Shown: positions 50,493-58,816, counted from the first letter of the stretch. The stretch is DNA of 64,000 nt from Rhizobiaceae bacterium (GCA_023953835.1 JAMLJB010000001.1:2170001-2234000); one strand, 5' to 3'. Notes: a model not told the origin generated them from the letters alone. A program made the numbers and translations.

Positions 50493-51306
50493 TGGACGCG
50501 TTCAGCTCGCCGCCGAGGATGAAGATCGCCGAAACGATATACAGGAACACGATGGCGATCATGATGGAGGCCAGCCCCGCATAGGTCGTGACGTAGGACG
50601 AGAAATTGTCGAGATAGGTGGCGAACACGGTGGAACCGACGAGCCAGCCGACGAGCGTGAAGATCAAGCCCGGCACGATCTCGGTGAAGCGGCGCTTGCC
50701 CGCCGGCAGCCAGAAATGGACGGCGACCAGTCCGACCACGATGACGACAGACGCAATGACGTAACGCCAGATCGTGATGGTCCCGAGATAGGGCCTGATC
50801 CATTCGAAGTTCTGTTCAGCAAGGCGCACGAGGATCGGCGCGAAAACCAGCAGCACGCTGATGGCGACGAAGCTGATCGTCGCGATCATCACAAAGACGA
50901 GGCTTTGCAGGCGCCGCCAGATGAATGAACGGTTCTCGACGACGCGATAGGCGCGATTGAGCGAGGTGCGCAGCGCTTCGATGCCGTTCGATGCGAAAAA
51001 TGCCGCCAGCACGGCGCCATAGGTCAAAAGGTCACCACGCTGCACGGTGAGCACGTTCACCACTTCGCTGGCGATGGGTGCTGCGATCTGCTCCGGCCAG
51101 GTGTCGAATACGAGGTGCACCGCCGTTTCGGCGAAGGCCTGCGCGCCGAGGAAGCTGGCCAGCGTGGTCGCGAAAATAAGGAACGGAAACAAGGCCATGA
51201 GCGCGCTGATGGCGAGATGGCTCGCCATCGACCAGCCGTCGTCGTAGTTGAAATGACCAAGTGCGTCATACAAGACACGCTTGACGGCGACGATCCTGCG
51301 CAGCAT
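50446..51306 (-). CDS. YihY/BrkB-family inner membrane protein
   Basis: A 286-residue membrane protein with about six helices and the YihY pattern: DDGWSMASHLAISALMALFPFLIF, FFASNGIEALRTSLNRAY and the C-terminal YIVSAIFILGGELNA. The name derives from Bordetella BrkB and yihY. The function is not established, and it is not RNase BN despite older annotation. It overlaps the EamA gene tail by 47 bases. Confidence 0.9.
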   Translation of the reverse strand: MLRRIVAVKRVLYDALGHFNYDDGWSMASHLAISALMALFPFLIFATTLASFLGAQAFAETAVHLVFDTWPEQIAAPIASEVVNVLTVQRGDLLTYGAVLAAFFASNGIEALRTSLNRAYRVVENRSFIWRRLQSLVFVMIATISFVAISVLLVFAPILVRLAEQNFEWIRPYLGTITIWRYVIASVVIVVGLVAVHFWLPAGKRRFTEIVPGLIFTLVGWLVGSTVFATYLDNFSSYVTTYAGLASIMIAIVFLYIVSAIFILGGELNASISRFLEARARVPSQW

Positions 51307-51508
51307 TCACTTCCCAGTCCCTTTGGTACCGCGACCCCGCCCCGCCGCATCGACATATGCGTGGGCTTTGCCCGCCTTGGCAACCCTGAAAGAAGGCGTT
51401 CCTTTGTGACATAGACCCTGTCGGCGCGTGCGAAACGGCGCTATCACGTCAGCAGGAGTCGCGCCGCCGGGCATCCGGCATGTGGTCGGGCACAGCAAGG
51501 AAATCTCC

Positions 51509-51700
51509 ATGTCCTCAGTTTTCAACATCATCGCCATCATCTTCATGGTTGCCGTGCTGGCGGTGCTCATTCGCGGTCTGGTCAACCTGATGCGCGGCGG
51601 CTCGGGCAACACGTCGAACAAGCTGATGCAGGCGCGCGTCGTCCTCCAGTTCTTCGCGCTGGTGTTCATCCTGCTGGCGGTCTGGGCCACGCGAAACTAG
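51509..51700 (+). CDS. Twin-transmembrane HIG1-domain protein, 63 aa
   Basis: A 63-residue protein with two helices, residues about 5-28 and 44-60, joined by a loop ending NKLMQARVVLQFFAL. This fits the bacterial HIG1-type family. Mitochondrial relatives assist cytochrome oxidase and respiratory supercomplexes, and a similar membrane-assembly role is only inferred here. The ATG has AAGGA upstream. The adenosyltransferase gene follows after 11 bases and is probably cotranscribed. Confidence 0.82.
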   Translation: MSSVFNIIAIIFMVAVLAVLIRGLVNLMRGGSGNTSNKLMQARVVLQFFALVFILLAVWATRN

Positions 51701-51711
51701 AGTGTTTCTCG

Positions 51712-52293
51712 ATGGTCCGCCTGAACAAGATCTACACGCGCACCGGCGATGACGGCACGACCGGCCTCGGCGACGGCACGCGACGACCCAAGGACGATTT
51801 GCGCGTCGAGGCGTTCGGCACGGTCGATGAGGCGAATGCCTGCATCGGGCTGGCGCGGGTGCATCTCGGCACTGCTCTTCCCGACATCGACCGCATGCTC
51901 GGCCGCATCCAGAACGACCTGTTCGACCTCGGCGCCGACCTCAGCACGCCGGATACGGGCAAGCCGCTCGATTACGAGCCGCTGCGCATCGTTGCCTCGC
52001 AGGTGGAGCGGGTCGAAAAGGACATAGACAGCCTGAACGCCAATCTTCAGCCGCTGCGCTCATTCGTGCTGAACGGCGGAACGCCTGCCGCCGCCGCGCT
52101 GCATCTGGCGCGCACGGTCGCGCGCCGCGCGGAGCGGTTGATGGTGGCGCTGTCGCGGCAGCCCGGCGAACAGGTCAACCCGCAGGCGCTGCGTTACATG
52201 AACCGCGTGTCCGACCTGCTGTTCGTGGCGGCCCGCGCCGCAAATGACAACGGCAATGCTGACGTGCTATGGGTCCCCGGCCAGAACAGATAG
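51712..52293 (+). CDS. Corrinoid adenosyltransferase, PduO type
   Basis: A 193-residue ATP:cob(I)alamin adenosyltransferase. The ATP-binding N terminus is KIYTRTGDDGTTGLGDGTR, and the corrinoid face has RVEAFGTVDEANA, LFDLGADLSTP and FVLNGGTPAAAALHLARTVARRAER. It makes adenosylcobalamin for enzymes such as methylmalonyl-CoA mutase or class II ribonucleotide reductase. Cobalamin genes are not adjacent. It lies 10 bases before the rhomboid gene. Confidence 0.94.
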   Translation: MVRLNKIYTRTGDDGTTGLGDGTRRPKDDLRVEAFGTVDEANACIGLARVHLGTALPDIDRMLGRIQNDLFDLGADLSTPDTGKPLDYEPLRIVASQVERVEKDIDSLNANLQPLRSFVLNGGTPAAAALHLARTVARRAERLMVALSRQPGEQVNPQALRYMNRVSDLLFVAARAANDNGNADVLWVPGQNR

Positions 52294-52303
52294 ACGGAGC
52301 GCG

Positions 52304-53074
52304 ATGTTCATTCCGCTGCACGATGCGAACAGCCTGCGCTACATCAAGGCGCAATATGTGACCATCGGCCTGATTATCGCGAATGTGCTGGTGTTCCTGC
52401 TGGTCAACTTCCAGTCGGATGAGTTCGTTCAGGCGGCCGTGTTCGGGCTGGGCTACATTCCGTCCGTCGTGTTCGACATCGCCGAACTGCCGCCGAACTT
52501 CGCCATCGTGCCGGAAGACCTGACCTACCTCACCTATTCCTTCCTGCACGGCGACATATTCCATCTCGGCGGCAACATGCTGTTCCTGTGGGTTTTCGGC
52601 GACAATGTCGAAGATGCGCTGGGCCATTTCCGTTACCTGCTGTTCTATTTCCTGTGCGCGGCGGCAGGCGCGCTGGTGCACGGCCTTGCCGCGCCGGATT
52701 CGCAGACGCCGCTGATCGGCGCATCCGGCGCGATTGCCGGCATCGTGGCTGCCTATCTGATGCTGCACCCGCGCGTGAAGGTCTGGGTGCTTGCCTTCGG
52801 GCGCATCCCGCTGCGCATTCCTGCATGGATTTCGCTCGCCGCCTGGGTCGCGCTCCAGTTCGGCATGTTCCTGTGGGGCGGCGAGGAGCAGGTGTCTTTC
52901 GCCGCCCATGTCGGCGGCATCATCGCCGGCGCGCTGCTTGTGCTTGTCATGCGGCGTCGCGGCGTTCCGCTCTTCGACCATGCGATCGTGGTGCCGAAGG
53001 CAGTGCAACTCGAACAGACAAGCGCGGTGGAGCCGGTCCCGGAAGGTCCCGTGCCGCGCTGGGGCCGCCAATAG
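52304..53074 (+). CDS. Rhomboid-family intramembrane serine protease
   Basis: A 256-residue protein with six or seven helices. The catalytic Ser is in LIGASGAIAG and the catalytic His in SFAAHVGGIIAG. HGDIFHLGGNMLFLW is the conserved loop with the Asn that supports the oxyanion hole. It cleaves membrane-protein substrates within the bilayer. No GlyGly-CTERM protein, the usual rhombosortase target, was found in the window, so it is not obviously a sorting protease. Confidence 0.93.
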   Translation: MFIPLHDANSLRYIKAQYVTIGLIIANVLVFLLVNFQSDEFVQAAVFGLGYIPSVVFDIAELPPNFAIVPEDLTYLTYSFLHGDIFHLGGNMLFLWVFGDNVEDALGHFRYLLFYFLCAAAGALVHGLAAPDSQTPLIGASGAIAGIVAAYLMLHPRVKVWVLAFGRIPLRIPAWISLAAWVALQFGMFLWGGEEQVSFAAHVGGIIAGALLVLVMRRRGVPLFDHAIVVPKAVQLEQTSAVEPVPEGPVPRWGRQ

Positions 53075-53076
53075 CG

Positions 53077-54336
53077 CTATCGGCGCGTGACTTTCCTGAC
53101 CCGCTTCTTGACCTCGCGCGCGATGGCGCGCGTCTCGTCATAGAGATGCAGTTGCGCGGCCACCTGCCGCGCGGCGCGATCGGCCTCCGGCCTGATGCCG
53201 AGCACGATGGTGCCGATCATCTGGCGTTCGGACCAGAGCCTGCTCATGACCGGGTGGTCGGGCACCGCGCAGGAATCCGTGACATCGATGTTCGGATCTT
53301 CCAGATGCTGCCGCGTGACGTCCATCATCAAAAGGGTGCCGGGCGAGAATGCGGACCATGCCTCGTCGAAGGCGGTTTTCCACGTATAGGCGACACCTGC
53401 CTCGATGAACACGATCAGCGAGGCGATGGCCTTGCCGTCGAGGGTCAGCGCGTGAACGCGGCACATGCCGCGCTCGGCAAGGTTTTGCACCGCCTCGCGG
53501 GCGAATGCAGCGACGTAGCGGTCGATTGCCATTGCGGTGCGGCCCTTGCCCTTCCAGCCTGCCGCTTCCAGCGCAAGGAAGGTTTCCATCGCGATGCGGA
53601 CCTCCTCCGGTGTGCGCGCCACCGTGTGCTCCACCTTGCCTTGTTCTTCGAGACGTCTGCGCAGCCGCCTGAACTCTCGCAGATGGTGCGGGCGAAGCGC
53701 CTTGCGGAAATAGTCGTCGCCGGACAGATGGCTGCCCAGCATCGGGCGTTCGACGCGAGAAACGATATTCCAGGGCAGCGCGCTCGCCTCGGCCAGCGTC
53801 CGCAGCAGTCCCGCAAAGGCTCCGTCCAGCTTGATGTCCGGCAGCACCAGCACCTTGGGCAGGCCAAGATGCGCGCGGCCGATCATGGCGAGGAAGTCCT
53901 CCAGAACGCCCGCCGGGTCGTCGCGGTCGATCAGCGGCGTGCCGAGCAGGCCGAAGGCGTGCGCCCATGTGCGCATGATGCCCGGTCCGATACCGCCGGG
54001 CGGTTGCTGCACCGTGAAGGGTAGCAGCATGCGCACCCGGTCATTGCTTTGCGCGCCGTCGCGAATGACCGCCAGCCGCACGTCCCGCTCCTCCACGCGC
54101 GGCATTGCGGGCGCCAGGAAGGGCGGGCTGAAAAACACGTTCGGCTCGATCGTCCTGTCGCAGAGGAACTGCAACTCGTCGATCAGGTCGAAGCCGGATT
54201 GTCCCGCATAGATCGCCAGACGTCTTGGCGACCTGTCCGGCTGGACCAGAACGGGCGGCACGTACCAGTCGGTTCGGCCACGGTCCTGCCCGGCGGAACT
54301 GCGCGCGACCTCCTCCAGAATGGGCGAAGCCTTCAT
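53077..54336 (-). CDS. FemAB/CelD-like GNAT acyltransferase in a polysaccharide locus
   Basis: A 419-residue protein of the BioF2-like/CelD acetyltransferase group. The C-terminal half shows the double-GNAT pattern: REFRRLRRRLEEQGKVEHTV, AMETFLALEAAGWKGKGRTA, ALTLDGKAIASLIVFIEAGV and KTAFDEAWSAFSPGTLLMMD. Related genes occur in cellulose, exopolysaccharide and PEP-CTERM loci, where they probably acylate a polysaccharide or lipid carrier. The start overlaps the flippase stop by 4 bases. The acceptor is unknown. Confidence 0.85.
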   Translation of the reverse strand: MKASPILEEVARSSAGQDRGRTDWYVPPVLVQPDRSPRRLAIYAGQSGFDLIDELQFLCDRTIEPNVFFSPPFLAPAMPRVEERDVRLAVIRDGAQSNDRVRMLLPFTVQQPPGGIGPGIMRTWAHAFGLLGTPLIDRDDPAGVLEDFLAMIGRAHLGLPKVLVLPDIKLDGAFAGLLRTLAEASALPWNIVSRVERPMLGSHLSGDDYFRKALRPHHLREFRRLRRRLEEQGKVEHTVARTPEEVRIAMETFLALEAAGWKGKGRTAMAIDRYVAAFAREAVQNLAERGMCRVHALTLDGKAIASLIVFIEAGVAYTWKTAFDEAWSAFSPGTLLMMDVTRQHLEDPNIDVTDSCAVPDHPVMSRLWSERQMIGTIVLGIRPEADRAARQVAAQLHLYDETRAIAREVKKRVRKVTRR

Positions 54337-55742
54337 GCGCTTGCGTCTTTCGCGACCGCCGGGAGGAAAATGGTCATTGTCACGCCGAGCTTCCGCCACA
54401 CCGTCCAGGAGAGCGCCGCCGCCTCGAACATCATCGACAGGGCAGTCGCCATCGCCGCGCCCCACAGGCCGAACGCCGGAATCAGGACGAAACACAGGGT
54501 CAGGTTCAGGGCGAGCGTCGCACCGTAGACGGTCGCGCATGAATTCTGGTTGCCGCTCATGGTCAACAGGCTTTCGGCGGGGCCGACCGCGGCGCGCGCC
54601 ACCACACCGATCATCTGGACGAAGAGCAGGGGGTATCCCGCGACAAAATCCGCGCCGAACAGCATCAGCATCGGCCTGCCGAGCGCCAGCACGACCAGCG
54701 CAAGGGCAAGCGAAGGCCAGAAGGTCCAGGACACGGTTTCGCGCGCGAATTGCGCGAGGCGCGACGGGTTCGAATGGGTGAACTGGGCATAACGTTGCGC
54801 CGCGCCCGCCTTCACGGCGAAATAGACGAAATGCACCAGCGCGAGCGTCTTCACCGTGGCGAAGTAGACGGCCACGTCATGGGGCTCCATCAGGAAGCCG
54901 ACCATCAGCACGTCCATGTTGGTCAGCAGGAAGAAGAAACCCTCGACGAGGAAGATCGGCAGCGAGACCGTGATCCATTCCCGCAGCCTGAACGAGGGTC
55001 CGACGGGCGCGACGATGCGGGAGAGGTTCAGCCCGATGCCCGTCATCTGGCCGATCGTGGTTGCGTAGGTGGCGAGAATGGCTGCCACCATCGCCGTGTC
55101 GGCGGTGGCAGGAAAACCGGCGAGGATTGCCCCGCCCATGAACAGCAGGATCAGCGTCGGGCGCACGATGTAGATGGGACCAAGCGCCCAGTACGCCCAG
55201 GAATTTCCCCGCGCTATGCCTTGAAGCACGTCGCCGAGCGCCACCATCGGCATGCAGATCATGGCCAGGTAGAACGGCACGACGTAATAGCTCTCGATCC
55301 AGGGCCGCAACAGCCAGACGCCCAGAATGCCGAGCGCCGCGAGGAGCGAGGACACGACAAGCGTGAACAACCGGCTGGTGAGAAGAATGCCCCTCAGTTC
55401 GGATGGCATGCCTCGCTCGCGATATTCGGAGACATAGCGAATCACGGAGGTGTGGAAGCCGAAGCTGGCGACCGAGCCCGCGATGATGATGGTGGTCCAG
55501 ACGAGCACGAAGATCCCGTATTCGAAGCTCTGCATCCAGCGCGCCATCAGGATCTGCATGACGAGGGCGATGACCGCGCTGACGACGCGGATGGAAAAGG
55601 CGGCCAGCGACATGCGCCCGGCGGCGGCCCGCTCGTCGTCGGCAAACAGAACGGCATCGATACGGGCGAGGCCCGGTTGTGCCAGGGCGCTCAGCCGCGA
55701 AGGTAGGATACGTTCCGCAGTGGTTGCGGCGGAAAAGCGCAA
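54333..55742 (-). CDS. Polysaccharide flippase (Wzx/RfbX-type, MOP superfamily)
   Basis: A 469-residue membrane protein with about 12-14 helices. SLAAFSIRVVSAVIALVMQI and FEYGIFVLVWT are typical polysaccharide-flippase N-terminal blocks. It would move lipid-linked oligosaccharides across the inner membrane. The start is a judgement: TTG 55742 has GGAG 8 bases upstream and gives the SRLSAL...ARIDAVLFADDERAAAGR leader expected of the group. A longer TTG start (55841) and an internal ATG (MSLAAF) are possible. No polymerase or glycosyltransferase genes are adjacent. Confidence 0.85.
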   Translation of the reverse strand: MRFSAATTAERILPSRLSALAQPGLARIDAVLFADDERAAAGRMSLAAFSIRVVSAVIALVMQILMARWMQSFEYGIFVLVWTTIIIAGSVASFGFHTSVIRYVSEYRERGMPSELRGILLTSRLFTLVVSSLLAALGILGVWLLRPWIESYYVVPFYLAMICMPMVALGDVLQGIARGNSWAYWALGPIYIVRPTLILLFMGGAILAGFPATADTAMVAAILATYATTIGQMTGIGLNLSRIVAPVGPSFRLREWITVSLPIFLVEGFFFLLTNMDVLMVGFLMEPHDVAVYFATVKTLALVHFVYFAVKAGAAQRYAQFTHSNPSRLAQFARETVSWTFWPSLALALVVLALGRPMLMLFGADFVAGYPLLFVQMIGVVARAAVGPAESLLTMSGNQNSCATVYGATLALNLTLCFVLIPAFGLWGAAMATALSMMFEAAALSWTVWRKLGVTMTIFLPAVAKDASA

Positions 55743-56068
55743 ATACTCGTCTCCGCTTGGGGCCTTTGCATATTGGAGAACAGATTTTAAGAATCGGTTC
55801 GGCGTACAGATCAAATGATTTAGAGGACCATGACCCGGCAAAAGGACCTTAACTTCTGTGCATCTGCTGCATAATCTGCCAAATCTGTGAATTTCCTACA
55901 AAGTTTGCGGAGTAATTCAGCAAGTTGGAGGGGGTGGGGCGTCCGTGCCTGGCAGCTTTGTACTACTCCCAATGCATAAGCCATGTTACACCCTCTTATA
56001 TGCTGCCTGCGCGCGCCCGCGCGAATACAATCCGGAGTCGTGCTACCATGTCTCAGGAAGGGTTCGAG
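55743..56068. other. 326-bp divergent promoter region of flippase and exosortase substrate
   Basis: No gene is supported here. The region is relatively AT-rich and would hold promoters of the leftward flippase operon and the rightward substrate-exosortase operon. I see no palindrome or known sigma motif strong enough to name. An in-frame ATG at 56048 belongs to the downstream gene as an alternative start. Confidence 0.5.
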
Positions 56069-56281
56069 GTGAAATTTACAAAACCACTGATCTGTGCGGC
56101 CATCTTGGGCCTGTCATATGTAGTACCGGCAAATGCTGGGGGTATCCTGTTTCCACCCAAGGGCGGCAATGGCGGGGGCGGCAGTTCGCATTCCGCTCCG
56201 GTGCCGGTTCTCGGGCTTGGTCTCCCGGCGCTTGCGGTGGCTGGCGGCTATGTTCTGTTCCGTCGTCGCTCCAAGAAGTAA
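56069..56281 (+). CDS. Small secreted Gly-rich protein with C-terminal exosortase-type sorting signal
   Basis: A 70-residue protein. Residues 1-22 are a signal peptide ending ANA. The mature part is only about 45 residues: a Gly-rich stretch (GGNGGGGSSHSAP), then PVPVLGLGLPALAVAGGYVL, a hydrophobic helix, and a basic tail RRRSKK. This tripartite end (short motif, membrane helix, Arg cluster) is the layout of PEP-CTERM-type sorting signals, but the motif reads APVPVLGLG rather than a textbook PEP motif. An exosortase-family gene follows directly, so it is the likely dedicated substrate. GTG 56069 is preferred (KFTKPLICAAILG, SD GGAAGG) over ATG 56048. Confidence 0.7.
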   Translation: MKFTKPLICAAILGLSYVVPANAGGILFPPKGGNGGGGSSHSAPVPVLGLGLPALAVAGGYVLFRRRSKK

Positions 56282-56287
56282 TTGCCG

Positions 56288-56332
56288 GACAATAATTGTC
56301 ACGCCGGAGCGCAGCAGCGTTTTGGCGTGACA
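56288..56332. promoter_or_regulatory. Overlapping palindromes between substrate and exosortase genes
   Basis: GACAAT-A-ATTGTC (56288-56300) is a perfect 13-bp palindrome. It shares its right arm with a second dyad, TGTCACGCC-N18-GGCGTGACA (56297-56332), a perfect 9-bp stem. The two structures are mutually exclusive. The position right after the substrate stop fits an attenuator or RNA processing site that lowers exosortase expression. Confidence 0.55.
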
Positions 56333-56356
56333 GCACCATCAAGGCGGGATGGGGTA

Positions 56357-57214
56357 ATGGTGGCGCATTCACTTTCCGCCTCGGGCGTGGCGGAAGTTTC
56401 AACAGCTTCTCGAATGACACGGGCGCAGCTCTATGCGGGGCTTTTCGCGGTCGGCTTCCTGAACGGCATCAGCGAGCGCTTTTTCAAGGAACTGGGCGAA
56501 AGCGGCGCGCTGGGCACCGTTTTCAACACCTTCGGCATCAGCGCCCTTGTCTGGGTGGCGGCGGGCGGCGTTTTCTGGTTGCTCAAGCAGGCGGGCGACG
56601 AGCCGATCCGGCCATTCGACTATGTGCTTGCCGTGGTTGCCTGCCTCGGCTTTCTGTTCCCGATCTCGGCGGCGAGCTGGCTTGGCGTCGCCCTCATGGC
56701 GCTTTACCTCGTGTGGACGAGCACCTCCGGCACGCCGTTTCGCCGGGTCGGGGTGCTGATGTTCGGCATCACCATTCCGATGCTCTGGGCGCGGCTGCTT
56801 TTTGCGAGCTTCAGCAACCTGATACTGTCCATTGACGCCAAGCTGGTCGGCTTCGTGGTCGGCACCGGTTCGGCCGGAAACACCATTCCCTTCTGGGACG
56901 GCACCGGCGTGCTGTTCCTCGAACCTGCCTGTTCCTCGCTCACCAATGTTTCGCTGGCTCTTTTGTGCGGCGTCTTTTTCATGAGCGTGTTCAACCGGAA
57001 ATGGTCCCTGACCATTTTGAAGGCGGTGGTGCTGGCCTGCGCCGCGACCGTCGCGATCAATGTCGTTCGCATGAGCGCGATTGCATTTTTCCCGGCCTAT
57101 TACGACGTGATCCACGGTGCCGTCGGCGCGTCCCTTGCCGAATGGCTGTCGATCATTGCCGTGCTGTCTATCTATTTCAGGTGGATCGATTCCGATGCCC
57201 CGGCTCGCGCTTAG
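56357..57214 (+). CDS. Exosortase/archaeosortase-family transpeptidase
   Basis: A 285-residue membrane protein with about eight helices. The exosortase catalytic triad is in order and in context: Cys192 in FLEPACSSLTN, Arg238 in INVVRMSAIA and His253 in IHGAVGASLAEW. Such enzymes cut proteins at a C-terminal sorting signal and are thought to attach them to a surface polysaccharide or lipid. The ATG at 56357 follows GGATGGGG. It lies between a short protein with a matching C-terminal signal and a small membrane-anchored partner gene that overlaps its end by 20 bases, with polysaccharide genes divergently upstream. I cannot place it in a named Xrt subfamily. Confidence 0.85.
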   Translation: MVAHSLSASGVAEVSTASRMTRAQLYAGLFAVGFLNGISERFFKELGESGALGTVFNTFGISALVWVAAGGVFWLLKQAGDEPIRPFDYVLAVVACLGFLFPISAASWLGVALMALYLVWTSTSGTPFRRVGVLMFGITIPMLWARLLFASFSNLILSIDAKLVGFVVGTGSAGNTIPFWDGTGVLFLEPACSSLTNVSLALLCGVFFMSVFNRKWSLTILKAVVLACAATVAINVVRMSAIAFFPAYYDVIHGAVGASLAEWLSIIAVLSIYFRWIDSDAPARA

Positions 57215-57674
57215 CGTTCTCCTCATCCTCGTCGGCGTGGTCAGCCTCTCGCTGAAGGTGAACGCCGATGGCCGCGCGAGCGACCGGATGATGTATCCGG
57301 ACCAGAACGACATTGTCGCCCTGCTGGAGCATAACAGCTTCGCGGTGCAATTCGCGCCGCCCAACACCGATCCGCAATGGGTGACCGGCACGCGCGGCGC
57401 ATGCCGTGTGCAGATCGCCAACGTCTCGCCGCAGGGTTGGCACCGCAACATCGTGGAATGGGCGTCGAAGGACAGGACGCTGATCTACTCGGCGGGCGGC
57501 TCGCTGGAGCCAAAGCAGCCTCTGCTTGGTCCGATGGCGCATCACTACCTGAACCGACTCAAGCGCTATGTGGGCATCGGCGCGCCTGCGGTCCGGGTGC
57601 GCGCCATCCTGTTCGACAAGGGCTGCGAACCCATGCCGATCTCGCAGGATGAGCTCGCGGCTCTCTCAGGCTGA
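57195..57674 (+). CDS. Exosortase-associated membrane-anchored protein, function unknown
   Basis: A 159-residue protein. Residues 3-21 form an N-terminal anchor or uncleaved signal (LALSVLLILVGVVSLSLKV). The rest is a soluble periplasmic-type domain with two cysteines (TRGACRV and DKGCEP) that could form a disulfide. It overlaps the exosortase gene by 20 bases, so the two are coupled. Its position recalls EpsI/DUF3485-type partners of exosortases, though I see no clear sequence match. No family is recognised with confidence. Confidence 0.7.
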   Translation: MPRLALSVLLILVGVVSLSLKVNADGRASDRMMYPDQNDIVALLEHNSFAVQFAPPNTDPQWVTGTRGACRVQIANVSPQGWHRNIVEWASKDRTLIYSAGGSLEPKQPLLGPMAHHYLNRLKRYVGIGAPAVRVRAILFDKGCEPMPISQDELAALSG

Positions 57675-57759
57675 CACCGAAACCGGAAGCGGTGGAGCGT
57701 TTTTAGAACGCTGCGCGTTTTGGCGGATAAGCCCGGAGTGAAAATGTACTGATAGCGCG

Positions 57760-58101
57760 TCATGCGCCTAAACGAGCCTCGGCGTAATTATCGTTTTCGC
57801 GTCCGTCGTTCGCGGCTTCGATTGGCTTGACTGTCAAGCGAAGGCCCATCGCTCCGAGGACGCGCATCACGGTTGAGAAGGACGGATTCCCTTTGGCGCT
57901 TAGGGCTTTGTATAGGCTTTCGCGCGACATACCTGTGATCTTGGCAATCTCTGTCATGCCGTGAGAGCGAGCCACATCGCCAAGGGCGGCGTAAAGCTCC
58001 GCCATGTCGCCGTCTTCAAGGATAACCTCAAGGTAGGCAATAACATCGTCCGCCGAATTGAGGAAATTCGCGAGGTCCCACCTTTTAAGAGTAGTCGGCA
58101 T
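57760..58101 (-). CDS. Antitoxin of a type II toxin-antitoxin pair (HigA-like, XRE/COG3636)
   Basis: A 113-residue protein beginning with the conserved N-terminal region LKRWDLANFLNSADDVIAYL-type segment, followed by a helix-turn-helix (MTEIAKITGMSRESLYKAL, then NPSFSTVMRVLGAMGLRL). This is the putative addiction-module antidote family found with RelE-like toxins. It should bind the toxin and its own promoter. The start lies 17 bases inside the toxin gene, so order is toxin then antitoxin. Confidence 0.88.
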   Translation of the reverse strand: MPTTLKRWDLANFLNSADDVIAYLEVILEDGDMAELYAALGDVARSHGMTEIAKITGMSRESLYKALSAKGNPSFSTVMRVLGAMGLRLTVKPIEAANDGRENDNYAEARLGA

Positions 58102-58390
58102 CTTTGATTTCCTCTGCGATCTCAAGGGCGCGCTTTATGTCCCGGTCCTGGCTGTCTTTGTCGCCACCACACAGAACGATCACAACCACTTCACCGCGCT
58201 TGACGAAATAGATCCGATAGCCCGGCCCGTATGGAATGCGCAGTTCTCCGATTCCACCGAAATATTTGACATCGCCAAAGTTGTTTCGCTGGACTCGGCT
58301 AATTCGTACCCCAATTCGAACCTTGGCGCCACGGTCCCGCAACTTGTCAAACCACGCATCGAATACGCTCGTCGTGACGACGTCGACCAC
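58085..58390 (-). CDS. RelE/ParE-superfamily toxin
   Basis: A 101-residue protein with the small RelE fold. RIGVRISRVQRNNFGDVKYF and the core IGELRIPYGPGYRIYFVKRG followed by VVIVLCGGDKDSQDRDIKRA match the addiction-module killer family that pairs with COG3636 antitoxins. The expected action is ribosome-dependent mRNA cleavage. The start codon is GTG with GGA upstream. It overlaps the antitoxin gene by 17 bases. Confidence 0.88.
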   Translation of the reverse strand: MVDVVTTSVFDAWFDKLRDRGAKVRIGVRISRVQRNNFGDVKYFGGIGELRIPYGPGYRIYFVKRGEVVVIVLCGGDKDSQDRDIKRALEIAEEIKDADYS

Positions 58391-58816
58391 AAATATGTAT
58401 CCTATAAACTACAGAAATGCAAGGTCAGGGGTTGGACCGGTCATTCATTTGGGCAGTTGGCCCTTGTCCTTGAGCCATTCGGCCAGAACTTTCTCCTCAA
58501 AAAGTGTCGTTCCATGTTCGCTCAGCCGTGGCACAGGCTGTCCTTCGACCGCCCGAACTTCGCACGGTGCCTGATTTGCCTATGGGAGAAGCACAAGGAA
58601 GCGCAGTTGGCTGACATCGCGCGGCGCCGTCCCGAGGCCGAACTCGCAGCACTGGCTCAGTGGGGGAAGGCTGACATGAAGATCGCTCGCCGCCTGTTCC
58701 TGAGAAGCGTTCCGCCTGCTGTTGCCAGCATGGGAGCCGCTGCTTCGACGTCGTTTGCCGCTGACGCGGCGATGCCCCCCGAGAGTGTGTTGAATCTTGC
58801 TCCTGAAAGCTCACAT
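58391..58816. other. 426-bp decayed region between toxin-antitoxin and secA
   Basis: The region holds two protein-like but incomplete reading frames on opposite strands (listed separately) and no intact conserved gene. Together with the toxin-antitoxin pair it looks like the remains of an insertion between the exosortase operon and secA. Confidence 0.5.
58445..58579 (-). pseudogene. Orphan C-terminal coding fragment
   Basis: A minus-strand frame of 44 codons, opened by an upstream stop at 58580-58582, reads RAVEGQPVPRLSEHGTTLF and then EEKVLAEWLKDKGQLPK before a stop. The charged, helical character looks genuine, but no start codon or ribosome binding site precedes it. I take it as the truncated end of a lost gene. 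Confidence 0.25.

Noticed and set aside
52304..53074. Rhomboid protease as a rhombosortase partner of the exosortase locus
   Set aside because: It lies on the other side of the polysaccharide genes in a cobalamin-adenosyltransferase operon, and no GlyGly-CTERM protein is visible.
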